This document shows positions 45,706 to 54,548 of a DNA stretch of 64,000 nt, one piece after another (positions within the stretch are counted from its first letter, which is position 1; every line of letters begins with the position of its first letter). Location of the stretch: contig NZ_CP054839.1 in the NCBI RefSeq assembly GCF_018141105.1, positions 4,898,001 through 4,962,000 on the forward strand, written 5' to 3'. The notes beneath the pieces are model-generated. The model saw nothing but the letters and a program-made list of their open reading frames with translations, was not told where the DNA came from and searched no databases. Origin of the DNA: Saccharopolyspora erythraea. Lineage in GTDB: Bacteria; Actinomycetota; Actinomycetes; Mycobacteriales; Pseudonocardiaceae. The translations under genes were made by a program, and so were the position numbers.

Positions 45706-45939
45706 CTACGCGTGGCGCGCTCCGGAGGCGGCTCCCGCGAGACCCTCGAACGCCGAGAGACCGAGCATGTCCAGCCATTCCGAGAGTTCCTCGGAGCTGC
45801 CCGCGTGCTGGGCGAGCGTGCGCGCGGCGCGCTCGCGCTTGTCCGCCGGGCTCAGTGAGTCTCCCGGCGGGAACGCGATGTCATGAGGTCGGGCGATTTC
45901 GTGTGGTGCGCGAATGTGTTCCATCACGTGCTCGCTCAT
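45706..45939 (-). CDS. Small hypothetical protein
   Basis: A 77-residue protein starting MSEHVMEHIRAPHEIA with a following helix-rich half (DKRERAARTLAQHAG, ELSEWLDMLGL). CAGGCGAG precedes the ATG. The first half is rich in His and Pro. The family is unknown to me. It is divergent from the HIT-family gene. Confidence 0.6.
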   Translation of the reverse strand: MSEHVMEHIRAPHEIARPHDIAFPPGDSLSPADKRERAARTLAQHAGSSEELSEWLDMLGLSAFEGLAGAASGARHA

Positions 45940-46095
45940 CTCGCCTGCGGTTGAGGTGCAGGTCAGCAGATACCCCGCACACGTGGCGGGGAAACGTCGC
46001 GGGAGAACCCAGGACCTGCGCGCGGGCGCGCGTAGTGGTTGGCTTTCGATCGACAGGCCCGAAACGCCCCCGGACGCACCATTGGGAGGTCGCTC

Positions 46096-46569
46096 GTGTC
46101 CGAACCGCTCGTTCGTCAGGAGGACTGCCTGGCCTGCGACCTCACCTCCGGGGTGGCGCCGCTGCCGGGCGGCCGGGTGCACCAGACCCTGTTCTGGGTG
46201 GTCGAACACTGCATCGGCCCGCTCGGCGTGGGCACGTTGCTGGTCAAGCCGTTCCGGCACGTGGTGAGCATGGGTCTGCTCACCGACCGGGAGAGCGCAG
46301 AGCTCGGACCGCTGCTGCAACGGGTCTCCGCCGCGGTCTCGCGGATCGTCCGCGCGGAGCAGGTCTACGCGTGCCAGTGGTCGCACTCCGGCGGGGTGCC
46401 GGGGCACCTGCACTTCGTCGTCCAGCCGGTGACCAGCAAGCAGATGCGGCGGTTCAACGCCTACGGCCCCGCCCTGCAGGTCGCGATGTTCAAGGACGGG
46501 CCGACGCCGGACCCGAACGAGGTCAAGGACATCTGCGACCGGTACCGGCTGCTGCTGGACGCCCCCTGA
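46096..46569 (+). CDS. HIT-family hydrolase-like protein
   Basis: A 157-residue HIT protein. The catalytic block is GHLHFVVQP; HxH is present but the third His of HxHxH is replaced by Val, suggesting a transferase or altered hydrolase. A CLAC near the N-terminus may form a zinc site with later residues. GGGAGG six bases before the GTG supports the start. Nucleotide-binding is expected. Confidence 0.88.
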   Translation: MSEPLVRQEDCLACDLTSGVAPLPGGRVHQTLFWVVEHCIGPLGVGTLLVKPFRHVVSMGLLTDRESAELGPLLQRVSAAVSRIVRAEQVYACQWSHSGGVPGHLHFVVQPVTSKQMRRFNAYGPALQVAMFKDGPTPDPNEVKDICDRYRLLLDAP

Positions 46570-46728
46570 CGGGCGGTCGTCCCCGGTCCTGGCCTGGATG
46601 TGTTGTGGTCAACGAGGATTGATTTCGGTCGACACTGAAGTTCTTAATGCCGTAAACTATCGTCGCCAGAACCGACCGCCGGTCCGGCATTCGTCCTGTT
46701 CGGACTGAACGTCTGCGCGAAGCCGCCC

Positions 46729-47391
46729 TCAGCCCTCCACCGCCCGGTCGTACGCGGCGCGGACACGGGGAACCGCACGCCGCCAGATGCGGCGCCACAC
46801 CCACCCGGGCAACAGCGCGCTCCGCTCCTCCCGCGCCACCCGTCCGCGCCGGTGCGCGGCCCAGCGGGCCGAGCCGGGGTCGTACCTCGTGCGGTACTCC
46901 ACCGCGCAGAGGTGCCGGACGCTCTTGTAGCCGTAGTGCCCCGGAGCGACCAGCCGCAGGGGTGCGCCGTGGTCTGCCGTCAGCGGCTCGCCGCCGAGCC
47001 GGTCCGCGAGCTGGACGTCGTCGGCGAGCGCGTCGGACAGCGCCATGCACGAACGGAATCCGTCGAGACCGGTGAACACGACCCACGTGCAGGACGGATG
47101 CGGCCGCACGCGCTCCGCCAGCAGTTCGTGCACCTCCCCGAACCGCAGGCCCGACCAGCGCAGGCCGGTGGCGCTCCACGTGGTCACGCAGTGCAGGTCG
47201 CTCACCTGTTCCACCCGGCGGGCCGACGAGAACAGCTCGGCCACGTCGATCTGCGCCGGCCGACGCACCGTTCCGCCGACCACCAGCACGGGGCGTTCGG
47301 GCGCAACGGGCCTGATCCGGGCGAACTGCGGGAGTCCGAACCGGCGCATCGGCTCCTCGGACTGCCCTGGCGGCAATGGTGAACTTGACAC
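46729..47391 (-). CDS. Molybdopterin-domain protein (sulfite oxidase fold)
   Basis: This 220-residue protein consists of one molybdopterin-binding domain. The Mo-ligand Cys68 is in DLHCVTTWSATGLRW, with the later HGAPLRLVAPGHYGYKSV. No signal peptide or membrane helix is seen, so a cytoplasmic enzyme or a subunit of a larger complex is likely. The GTG at 47391 is used, but an ATG 42 bases inside, after GAGGAG, is a serious alternative. It is divergent from the secreted protein gene. Confidence 0.85.
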   Translation of the reverse strand: MSSSPLPPGQSEEPMRRFGLPQFARIRPVAPERPVLVVGGTVRRPAQIDVAELFSSARRVEQVSDLHCVTTWSATGLRWSGLRFGEVHELLAERVRPHPSCTWVVFTGLDGFRSCMALSDALADDVQLADRLGGEPLTADHGAPLRLVAPGHYGYKSVRHLCAVEYRTRYDPGSARWAAHRRGRVAREERSALLPGWVWRRIWRRAVPRVRAAYDRAVEG

Positions 47392-47509
47392 GCGGCCATA
47401 TTAGCGACCGAACTCCAAAACAAGTGTCGTGAACTCGCCAACGCGAATTCCCCTCCACGACCGCGGTGCGGCATAGAGTCTCCACGCCCTGCTGCCCCTG
47501 GAGGTCGTC

Positions 47510-48829
47510 TTGCGCATCGGTGCACGTGGCGTTTGCGCCACCGCGGTGCTCGTGCTGCTGCTGGCTGGTTCACCGTCGGTCGCCCACGCGGACCGGTCCT
47601 GCTTCGACGAAGCGGTCCCCGTGACCGTCGAGCAGGGACGCCTGGGCAACGCGGCTCCTGGCGAGATCCTGGCCCGCAGCGGCTTCGACCGGATCGCCGA
47701 CGACTTCGACCAGCAGCTGTGCGATGTCGACAGCCCGGGTGCGGCCCGCCGCTTCGTGGAAGCGGAAGGCCGGCTGCTGTGGCGCAGTGCCGTCGCACGC
47801 GCGCAGGGCCGCCTCCCGGACACGGGCGACCTGTCCACCGAGGACGACCGGCCGCTGTACTGGGCGCGGTTGCGGATGACCAGGGCGCTGACGCAGTGGC
47901 GACCCGAGTTCGCGCTCGGCGGGTCCGAGCGGACCGAGCTCCTCGAATCCTTCGAGCGGCACTCCCGGGGCCAGTCGGGCGTGGTGCTGCCTCGCGGCGT
48001 CAAGCGAGTCCTGATCAGCGGGTTCGACCCGTTCCAGCTCGACGCCGACATCCGCCGCAGCAACCCGTCGGGGGCCATCGCGCTCGCGCTGGACGGAGTC
48101 ACGTTGCAGACCCCGTCGGGACCCGCGCGGGTCGAGGCGGCCATGTTCCCGGTGCTGTGGCGCCCCTTCGAGCAGGGCGTGGTGGAACGCACGTTCCTGC
48201 CCCACCTGCGGCCGGGACCGGGGCAGGTGGACCTGTTCGCCACGGTCAGCCAGGGCAGGCCGGAGCGCTTCGACGTCGAGCGCTGGAACGGGCGCTGGCA
48301 CGAGGGCACCGACAACAACACCGAGGTCCGCGGCGAGACGATCACCGTCGCACCGGGCATCCCGACGATCGACCCGCCGCCGGAGTTCGTGCCGACCACC
48401 CAGCCCTACGCCGCCATCGTCGGCGCCGACACCGGGCGGTTCCCGGTGTTCGACAACACCGAGGTCACCGAGATCCCCGCGGGCCAGACTCAGCCGGTGA
48501 CCCGGCCGGACGGACCGACGCCGGGCTCGGTCGCCCGCGCCGGCGGCGGCGGGAGCTACCTGTCCAACGAGATCGCCTACCGCACGACGCTGCTGCGAGA
48601 CGCGCTGCGTGCCGACATCCCGGGCGGCCACGTGCACACGCCGATCCTGCGGTTCGACCCGGCGAACTCGACCGAGATCACCGATCCGGTGCTGGAGGGC
48701 AACCGGCGCGACATCACCTCCCAGTTCCGCGCCATGCTGGCCGTCGCGGTGGGAGCCGGTGCGCAGGGCGACCCGTTCGGTCCGTCGTCGACGCCGAAGT
48801 CCGGACCGCTGCCGCCACCCTCCATGTGA
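47510..48829 (+). CDS. Secreted pyroglutamyl-peptidase-like protein with Ser at the catalytic Cys site
   Basis: The 439-residue protein has a signal peptide (cleavage near AHADR, residue 28), a long unknown N-terminal part, and a C-terminal pyroglutamyl peptidase I-like domain. VLISGFDPF (168-175), NPSG, VERWN (Glu257) and a late GGHVHTPIL (His374/376) match that family. The expected catalytic Cys of GTYxCN is Ser352 in GSYLSNEIAY, so peptidase activity is doubtful. The TTG start has GGAGG upstream. It overlaps no gene but ends 5 bases before the isochorismatase-like gene ends. Confidence 0.82.
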   Translation: MRIGARGVCATAVLVLLLAGSPSVAHADRSCFDEAVPVTVEQGRLGNAAPGEILARSGFDRIADDFDQQLCDVDSPGAARRFVEAEGRLLWRSAVARAQGRLPDTGDLSTEDDRPLYWARLRMTRALTQWRPEFALGGSERTELLESFERHSRGQSGVVLPRGVKRVLISGFDPFQLDADIRRSNPSGAIALALDGVTLQTPSGPARVEAAMFPVLWRPFEQGVVERTFLPHLRPGPGQVDLFATVSQGRPERFDVERWNGRWHEGTDNNTEVRGETITVAPGIPTIDPPPEFVPTTQPYAAIVGADTGRFPVFDNTEVTEIPAGQTQPVTRPDGPTPGSVARAGGGGSYLSNEIAYRTTLLRDALRADIPGGHVHTPILRFDPANSTEITDPVLEGNRRDITSQFRAMLAVAVGAGAQGDPFGPSSTPKSGPLPPPSM

Positions 48830-48834
48830 TCATC

Positions 48835-49449
48835 TCACCGCGCTGACGACAGCTCGGCGAGCGCCTCCTCCGCGGTCAGGCAGCCAGCCGTGGTGAGGGC
48901 GAGGTTGGCCAGCGAGGCGGCGTGCGCGCTCTCGTCGGCCGCCGCCACGCAGTCGCTGACCACGTGCGCGGTGAAGCCGAGGTCTGTGGCGTGCCGGGCG
49001 GTCTGCTCGACGGTCAGGTTGGTCGCGACGCCGGTGACGAGCACGGTGTCGATGCCGCGCGCGGCGAGCACATCCGGCAGGTCGCTGCCGGCCAGGCCGG
49101 AGAGCTTCTGGTTGTCCACCACGAGGTCGGTCGCGTCGTCGACGTGCATCGCCGAGATCAACCGGGTTGCCCGAGCCGACGGCCGGAACGCCTCCTGGGC
49201 CTCGGCCACGGCGCTCATGAAGCCCGTGTTGCGGACCAGGCCGCCCTCGTCCTCGGGAATGGTGAAGCGGGTGAACACGATCGCCGCACCGGCCTCGCGG
49301 GCGGCGTCGTGGAAGTGCGCCGCGCTGGCCACGACTCCGCTGCGGGCGACGGGCTCGGCGAGCATCGGACCGAAGAAGCCCTCCGGTTCGACGACGTTGA
49401 CCTGCCAGTGCAGCGCGAGGACGGCGGTTCGCCGTGGATCGATCGACAT
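48835..49449 (-). CDS. Isochorismatase-fold protein lacking two catalytic residues
   Basis: The 204-residue protein has the cysteine-hydrolase/isochorismatase fold, starting AVLALHWQVNVV, with FTRFTIPEDEGG and VLVTGVATNLTVEQTARHA. The usual catalytic Asp is His14 and the catalytic Cys is Thr146; the conserved Lys115 remains. Isochorismatases that lack Cys exist, but here Asp is also missing. It may be non-catalytic. The ATG at 49449 is the start of the fold. Confidence 0.85.
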   Translation of the reverse strand: MSIDPRRTAVLALHWQVNVVEPEGFFGPMLAEPVARSGVVASAAHFHDAAREAGAAIVFTRFTIPEDEGGLVRNTGFMSAVAEAQEAFRPSARATRLISAMHVDDATDLVVDNQKLSGLAGSDLPDVLAARGIDTVLVTGVATNLTVEQTARHATDLGFTAHVVSDCVAAADESAHAASLANLALTTAGCLTAEEALAELSSAR

Positions 49450-49692
49450 GGCCGAGATCCTGCACCAGCCGCGCGGCGCCGGTGACGGGCGGGCCGCAGC
49501 CGACCGGAGCCGGTCTGTCCGTGCCCACGCCGACCTGCAGAGACGCGCGCCGCTCGGCCCGGGAGACCGGGTAAGGACTCGCCGGAGCGGGAGGTGAGCG
49601 GCGAGCCTCACATCCCGGGCCGGGAATACCGGGGCCGACCGATAGGGTTCGAGGTACTTGAAAGTTGCACCAAATTTCCAGCGGAGGCCGGC

Positions 49693-50781
49693 ATGCAGTT
49701 CGGGATCTTCACCGTCGGCGACGTCACGCCCGACCCGACCAACGGCCGGACGCCGACCGAGGCCGAGCGCATCAAGGCGATGGTCACCATCGCGCTCAAG
49801 GCCGAGGAGGTGGGCCTGGACGTCTTCGCCACCGGCGAGCACCACAACCCGCCGTTCGTGCCGTCCTCGCCCACCACGATGCTCGGCTACGTCGCCGCTC
49901 GCACCGAGCGCCTCGTGCTGTCGACCTCCACGACGCTGATCACCACCAACGACCCGGTCAAGATCGCCGAGGACTTCGCGATGCTCCAGCACCTGGCCGA
50001 CGGCCGGGTCGACCTGATGATGGGCCGCGGCAACACCGCGCCGGTGTACCCGTGGTTCGGCCAGGACATCCGGCAGGGCATCCCGCTGGCCATCGAGAAC
50101 TACCACCTGCTGCACCGGTTGTGGCGCGAGGACGTCGTGGACTGGGAAGGCCGGTTCCGCACCCCGTTGCAGGGCTTCACCTCCACCCCGCGCCCGCTCG
50201 ACGGCGTCCCGCCGTTCGTCTGGCACGGCTCGATCCGCAGCCCCGAGATCGCCGAGCAGGCCGCCTACTACGGCGACGGCTTCTTCGCCAACAACATCTT
50301 CTGGCCGAAGGAGCACTTCATCCGGCTCATCGAGCTGTACCGGGCGCGGTTCGAGCACTACGGGCACGGCTCGGCGGACCAGGCGATCGTGGGGCTGGGC
50401 GGACAGGTCTTCATGCGCCGCAGGTCGCAGGACGCGGTCGCGGAGTTCCGCCCGTACTTCGACGACGCGCCCGTCTACGGCCACGGCCCGTCACTGGAGG
50501 AGTTCACCGAGCAGACGCCGCTCACCGTCGGCAGCCCGCAGCAGGTGATCGACCGGACGCTGGGCTTCCGCGAGCACTTCGGCGACTACCAGCGCCAGCT
50601 GTTCCTGATGGACCACGCCGGACTGCCGCTCAAGACGGTGCTGGAGCAGCTCGACCTGCTCGGCGAGGAGGTCGTTCCCGTGCTGCGCAAGGAGTTCGCC
50701 GCGCGCCGGCCCGCTCACGTGCCCGACGCGCCCACACACGCGAGCCTGCTGGCGGCACGCAGGTCGGAGGCGGTCGGCTGA
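49693..50781 (+). CDS. LLM-class flavin-dependent oxidoreductase
   Basis: The 362-residue luciferase-like enzyme has the FMN/F420 TIM-barrel plan: FGIFTVGDV, FATGEHHNPPFVPSSP, EDFAMLQHLADGRVDLMMGRG and IAEQAAYYGDGFF. GGAGGCCGGC precedes the ATG. Its substrate is unknown; many relatives act on alkanes, sulfonates or F420. Confidence 0.92.
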   Translation: MQFGIFTVGDVTPDPTNGRTPTEAERIKAMVTIALKAEEVGLDVFATGEHHNPPFVPSSPTTMLGYVAARTERLVLSTSTTLITTNDPVKIAEDFAMLQHLADGRVDLMMGRGNTAPVYPWFGQDIRQGIPLAIENYHLLHRLWREDVVDWEGRFRTPLQGFTSTPRPLDGVPPFVWHGSIRSPEIAEQAAYYGDGFFANNIFWPKEHFIRLIELYRARFEHYGHGSADQAIVGLGGQVFMRRRSQDAVAEFRPYFDDAPVYGHGPSLEEFTEQTPLTVGSPQQVIDRTLGFREHFGDYQRQLFLMDHAGLPLKTVLEQLDLLGEEVVPVLRKEFAARRPAHVPDAPTHASLLAARRSEAVG

Positions 50782-50990
50782 CGCCGGCAGCCGCACCGGG
50801 CTTGGGCTGGCTCAGGCCGACGCGGCGGACTGGGCACGCCACCGAGCCGTCTGGCGGCAGTCCGAATGGTGCCGACTGCTCCTGCCCGGACCGCCAGCGG
50901 ATGGCCCGGCCCGGCTTCGCGCCGAAGGCCGCTGTCGGCCACCGGGCCTATCCTCGGGGCCAACGTCTCCGCACAACCGATGAGGTCCCG

Positions 50991-51725
50991 ATGGCTACTT
51001 TCGTCCTGGTTCCCGGATTCTGGCTCGGCGCCTGGGCGTGGGACGACGTCGCCCGCGACCTGCGAGCGGCGGGACACGACGTCCACCCGGTCACGCTCAC
51101 CGGCCTGGCCGAGCGGGCCTCGGAGGCCACGCCGCAGGTCGACGTCGACACCCACATCGACGACATCATCAGCGTCATCCGCGACGAGGACCTGCACGAG
51201 GTGGTCCTGGTCGGCCACAGCGGCGGCAGCATCCCGGTGACCGGCGTCGGGGACCGCATCCCCGAGCGGCTGGCCAGGATCGTCTACGTCGACAGCGGCC
51301 CGCTGCCCGACGGCATGGCGCAGATCGACTTCCACGACACCGACAGCCGGCAGGAACTCCAGCGGCAGGTCTCGTCCGAGGGCGGCGGCTGGAAGATCCC
51401 GGTGCCGCCCTTCGACCCCGCCACCGACGCCGACAACCTCGCCGGTCTCGGCGAGAAGCAGTTGCGCCGGATGCGCGAGCTGGGCACCCCGCAGCCGTTC
51501 GGCACCGCCGGCCAGCCGTTGCGCCGCCCGCAGACGACCCCCGACACGCCGAAGTCCGCGATCATGTGCACCTTCCCGCCCGAGGTGGTCCGTTCCCTGG
51601 CCGACAGCGGCAACCCCGTCTTCGCGCCGATGGCCGACCTCGACCTGCACCACCTGCCGACCGGGCACTGGCCGATGTTCTCGCGGCCCGCCGACCTCGC
51701 GGCGCTGCTGTCGAAACTCGCCTGA
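50991..51725 (+). CDS. Alpha/beta hydrolase (esterase/lyase type)
   Basis: The 244-residue protein starts FVLVPGFWLGAWAWDDV, has the nucleophile elbow LVGHSGGSIP (Ser about 80) and a late LPTGHWPMFSRP with the catalytic His. The layout resembles plant-type methylesterase/hydroxynitrile lyase members. GAGGTCCC precedes the ATG. Substrate unknown. Confidence 0.9.
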   Translation: MATFVLVPGFWLGAWAWDDVARDLRAAGHDVHPVTLTGLAERASEATPQVDVDTHIDDIISVIRDEDLHEVVLVGHSGGSIPVTGVGDRIPERLARIVYVDSGPLPDGMAQIDFHDTDSRQELQRQVSSEGGGWKIPVPPFDPATDADNLAGLGEKQLRRMRELGTPQPFGTAGQPLRRPQTTPDTPKSAIMCTFPPEVVRSLADSGNPVFAPMADLDLHHLPTGHWPMFSRPADLAALLSKLA

Positions 51726-51870
51726 GGCCGACCACGGCCCGCCCGGGCGCGGCGGTGCTCGAATCCCGGTGCCGCCGGAGCCGTTGACGTCGGTTCGGCC
51801 TGGCTCCTCGATTTTCCCGCGGTTTCGGCGAACCATGTGTGCACCGGACCAACGGCATGGGTGGTGGACG

Positions 51871-52677
51871 ATGGACAAGCCTCCGTGGTGGGCTGCCGGC
51901 GTGGACCTGAACAAGCCGAGTTCCGCCCGGGTGTACGACGTGCACCTGGGCGGTTCCCACAACTTCGAGGTCGACCGCGAGGTCGCCGAGGCGGCGAGCA
52001 GGCTGATGCCGACGCTGCCCGCCGTGCTGCGGGCCAACCGCTCCTTCCTGCGCCGGGCCGTCCGCTACCTCGCCGGGCAGGGCATCACGCAGTTCCTCGA
52101 CCTGGGTTCGGGCATCCCGACGGTGGGCAACGTGCACGAGATCGCCCAGCGGGAGAACCCCGAGTGCCGGATCGTCTACGTCGACAACGACCTGATCGCC
52201 GTCGCGCACAGCCGGTCGCTGCTTGAGGGCAACGACCGGGCCGAAGCAGTCCGGGCCGACCTGCGCCACCCCGACGAGGTGCTGGGGCACCCCGATGTCG
52301 CCGCGATGCTGGACCTGCGGCAGCCGATCGCGGTACTGATGTTCGCGGTCCTGCACTTCGTGGCCGACGAGGACGAGCCGGCCGCCATCGTCGGCCGCTA
52401 CGTCGAGGCGATCGCACCGGGCAGCTACGTGGCGATCTCGCACGCGTGCAACGACCACGTGGACGAGTCGACGCTGCAGGCCGCCGAGCTGTACTCCCGG
52501 CGGATCGGCGGCTTCCACATGCGCCCGGCAGAGCGCATCGCCGAGTTCTTCGCCGGTCTCTCGCTGGTCGAGCCCGGGCTCGTCGACCTGACCGAATGGC
52601 GTCCCGACTCACCCGAGCAGCAGCCGCGGGACGAGAAGCTGTGGACCGGGCCCGGCGGCGTGGGCCGCAAGCCCTGA
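51871..52677 (+). CDS. SAM-dependent methyltransferase, DUF574 family
   Basis: This 268-residue protein shows the actinomycete family pattern PSSARVYDVHLGGSHNFEVDR, ITQFLDLGSGIPTVGNVHE, RIVYVDNDLIAVAHS and SYVAISHACND. Streptomyces carry many copies. The target is unknown. The ATG at 51871 gives the usual length and begins just before the conserved Trp-rich segment (PPWWAAGVDLNKP). Confidence 0.92.
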   Translation: MDKPPWWAAGVDLNKPSSARVYDVHLGGSHNFEVDREVAEAASRLMPTLPAVLRANRSFLRRAVRYLAGQGITQFLDLGSGIPTVGNVHEIAQRENPECRIVYVDNDLIAVAHSRSLLEGNDRAEAVRADLRHPDEVLGHPDVAAMLDLRQPIAVLMFAVLHFVADEDEPAAIVGRYVEAIAPGSYVAISHACNDHVDESTLQAAELYSRRIGGFHMRPAERIAEFFAGLSLVEPGLVDLTEWRPDSPEQQPRDEKLWTGPGGVGRKP

Positions 52678-52769
52678 GCGGTGCGGGGTCACCGCGTTGC
52701 CGACGAGTGGCAGCGCGTCGGCGGAACCCACCGCAGAACCGCAGCGAACGTCCACATCGGACATCTGCG

Positions 52770-53324
52770 TCAACCCAACGCGTCCAGGACGAAGCGCACC
52801 CTTTCGGCCACCGACGCGCGCGGCAGCGTCACCAGCTCGTAGCCGTAGCCGGCGTAGACCTCGACCATGACCTGGTAGGTCCGCTCGGCCACCTCGAGCG
52901 ACTGCCTGCGCTCGGCGTCCCGGCGGTAGATCCGCGGCCACGGCGGAGCGACGAACACCCTGCGGTGGTAGCGGAACCGCCGGGCGGCGGCGTCCACGTG
53001 CGCGGGCACGGCACGTCCTTCCAGCCGCAGATACCCGGCGACGTCCGGGATGCCCCGGTCGAAGAAGACCGGCGCGCCGTCGCGCGGAGCGCTCTGGTGG
53101 GAGCGCATCTCCCAGCACAGCATCAGCTCGGCGAACAGCTCGCGATCCGCCCACGGCAGCGCCGTGCCGCCGATCGCCGTCTGGTCGCGGATCACGGCCC
53201 GCCCGGCCTCCCGCGTCCGCGCGAAGCCCCTCTCCCCCAGTGCGTCGGCCAACGCGCTCTTGCCCGACCCCGGCCCTCCGGTGAGGACCACGAAACAGCC
53301 GTGCTCCAACGACATCACACCCAT
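52770..53324 (-). CDS. AAA-family ATPase/kinase-like protein
   Basis: The 184-residue P-loop protein has LTGGPGSGKSALADAL (about residues 15-29), FFDRGIPDVAGYLRL and RVFVAPPWPRIYRRDAERRQ, matching the AAA_28-type nucleotide kinase-like family. It may phosphorylate a small molecule. The start is uncertain: ATGs at 53324, 53315 and 53354 are in frame. No partner gene is adjacent. Confidence 0.85.
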   Translation of the reverse strand: MGVMSLEHGCFVVLTGGPGSGKSALADALGERGFARTREAGRAVIRDQTAIGGTALPWADRELFAELMLCWEMRSHQSAPRDGAPVFFDRGIPDVAGYLRLEGRAVPAHVDAAARRFRYHRRVFVAPPWPRIYRRDAERRQSLEVAERTYQVMVEVYAGYGYELVTLPRASVAERVRFVLDALG

Positions 53325-53533
53325 CGAGACGAACCGACCCTGCCGCGTGGACATGCGTTGCGCGGGCGCACCCGACGACCGCTCTTGGAACTGCCGGAGA
53401 GCGCGGAACACGCCGGGAACCGAACGGGGCGCAACGCCGAACCAGCCACCCGGAGCCTGAGCGGCGGAAGCGCCGGGCTCGACGGGGACTGACCCCGGTG
53501 ACGGTATCAGCGGCAGGGGCCGTGGCCCGAACG

Positions 53534-53568
53534 AAAAACCGGCCCTGCGCGGCGTTGCGCAGGGCCGG
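53534..53568 (-). terminator. Intrinsic terminator of the Pro/Gln-rich membrane protein gene
   Basis: On the minus strand, a perfect 12-bp stem CCGGCCCTGCGC/GCGCAGGGCCGG (53539-53568) with a 6-base loop is followed by TTTTT (complement of 53534-53538). It lies 17 bases beyond the stop at 53586. Confidence 0.9.
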
Positions 53569-53585
53569 GGTTCGGCGATGGATGG

Positions 53586-54302
53586 TCAGCGACCGCCGAG
53601 GATGTCTCCGACGGCGTCGCCGACGGCCGGGAGCAGGCCCGGGCGCCGGGGCTCGGAGGGCTCCGAGGGCTCCGCCGGCTGCGGCTGCTCCGGCTGCGAG
53701 GGCGTCGCCGAGTCGGCCGGCTGCTCGGGCTCCGACGGCTGGGTCGGCTCGCTGGGCTGCGTGCTCTCGCCGGGCTGCGTCGGCTGCGTCGGCTCCTCCG
53801 GCTGCGAGGTCTCCGACGGCTGGGTCGACCCGCCGGTCTCGCCGGGCTGCGTGGTGCCGCCGGGGGCGGAGGTCTGCGCCGGCTGCGCGCTCGGCTTCGA
53901 GGTGGCGGTGGGCCGCGACGTGGCCGGCTTGTCCGCCCCGGTCGCCGACTCCTCCTCGGTGCGCCCCGAACGCTGGGACGGCGTCGACGCGACTTCCGGC
54001 GCCGAGGTGACCGCCGCCGCGACCGGCGCGCCCGCGCGCTCCGCGGCGGAGCCGGCCTCGGGCCCGCCGGGCTGCGGTGAGCGCGGCGGCGCCGGGACCA
54101 GCGCCTCCGCCTGGAAGGGGACACCGGGCTCGGGGTGCGAAGCCGTGGAGTACTCGGACTCGGCCTCGTCGGAACCCGGGCCGAGCGCGCCCACCACCAG
54201 CACGCTGCAGATCGCCACCACGGCGTACCCGATCACCCGCGGCGGCGTCGCCACGTGGGGCGCACCGCTCCCCTCAGCGCTGTGACGCCCTCGCGGACGC
54301 AT
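53586..54302 (-). CDS. Membrane-anchored protein with a repetitive Pro/Gln/Ser/Glu/Thr tail
   Basis: The 238-residue protein has a basic N-terminus, one membrane segment (VIGYAVVAICSVLVVGAL, about 21-38), and a long extracellular-type tail of TQPSE, TQPGE and EPSEP units. No enzymatic domain is seen. It may be a cell-wall-spanning stalk. ATG at 54302 is chosen; a longer frame to 54458 exists. It lies downstream of the Hsp70-propeller gene on the same strand, 246 bases away. Confidence 0.7.
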   Translation of the reverse strand: MRPRGRHSAEGSGAPHVATPPRVIGYAVVAICSVLVVGALGPGSDEAESEYSTASHPEPGVPFQAEALVPAPPRSPQPGGPEAGSAAERAGAPVAAAVTSAPEVASTPSQRSGRTEEESATGADKPATSRPTATSKPSAQPAQTSAPGGTTQPGETGGSTQPSETSQPEEPTQPTQPGESTQPSEPTQPSEPEQPADSATPSQPEQPQPAEPSEPSEPRRPGLLPAVGDAVGDILGGR

Positions 54303-54548
54303 CCGATACCGCGCCAACGACGACAAACGCACTTCCGCGTCACCACCTGGTAGTTCCCCGGCGGCCCTGCCCCGGCCGCACCGACCCGCTGTCTGCGGGA
54401 GCACTCTCTCACCCGAACGGGCGACAAGAACAACCGTTGCGCGCGAGATGAGAGACAACTCACCGCGAGCAAGATCATCGCTGGTCAGACGATCATGGAA
54501 GCCCCACCGCGCAGACGCCGGCAGCGGTGGAGCCGGAGACAGCGAAGA

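Noticed and set aside
45699-46622. 307-codon plus-strand frame over the small minus gene and HIT gene
   Set aside because: Out of frame with the HIT motifs and Arg/Gly/Pro-rich.
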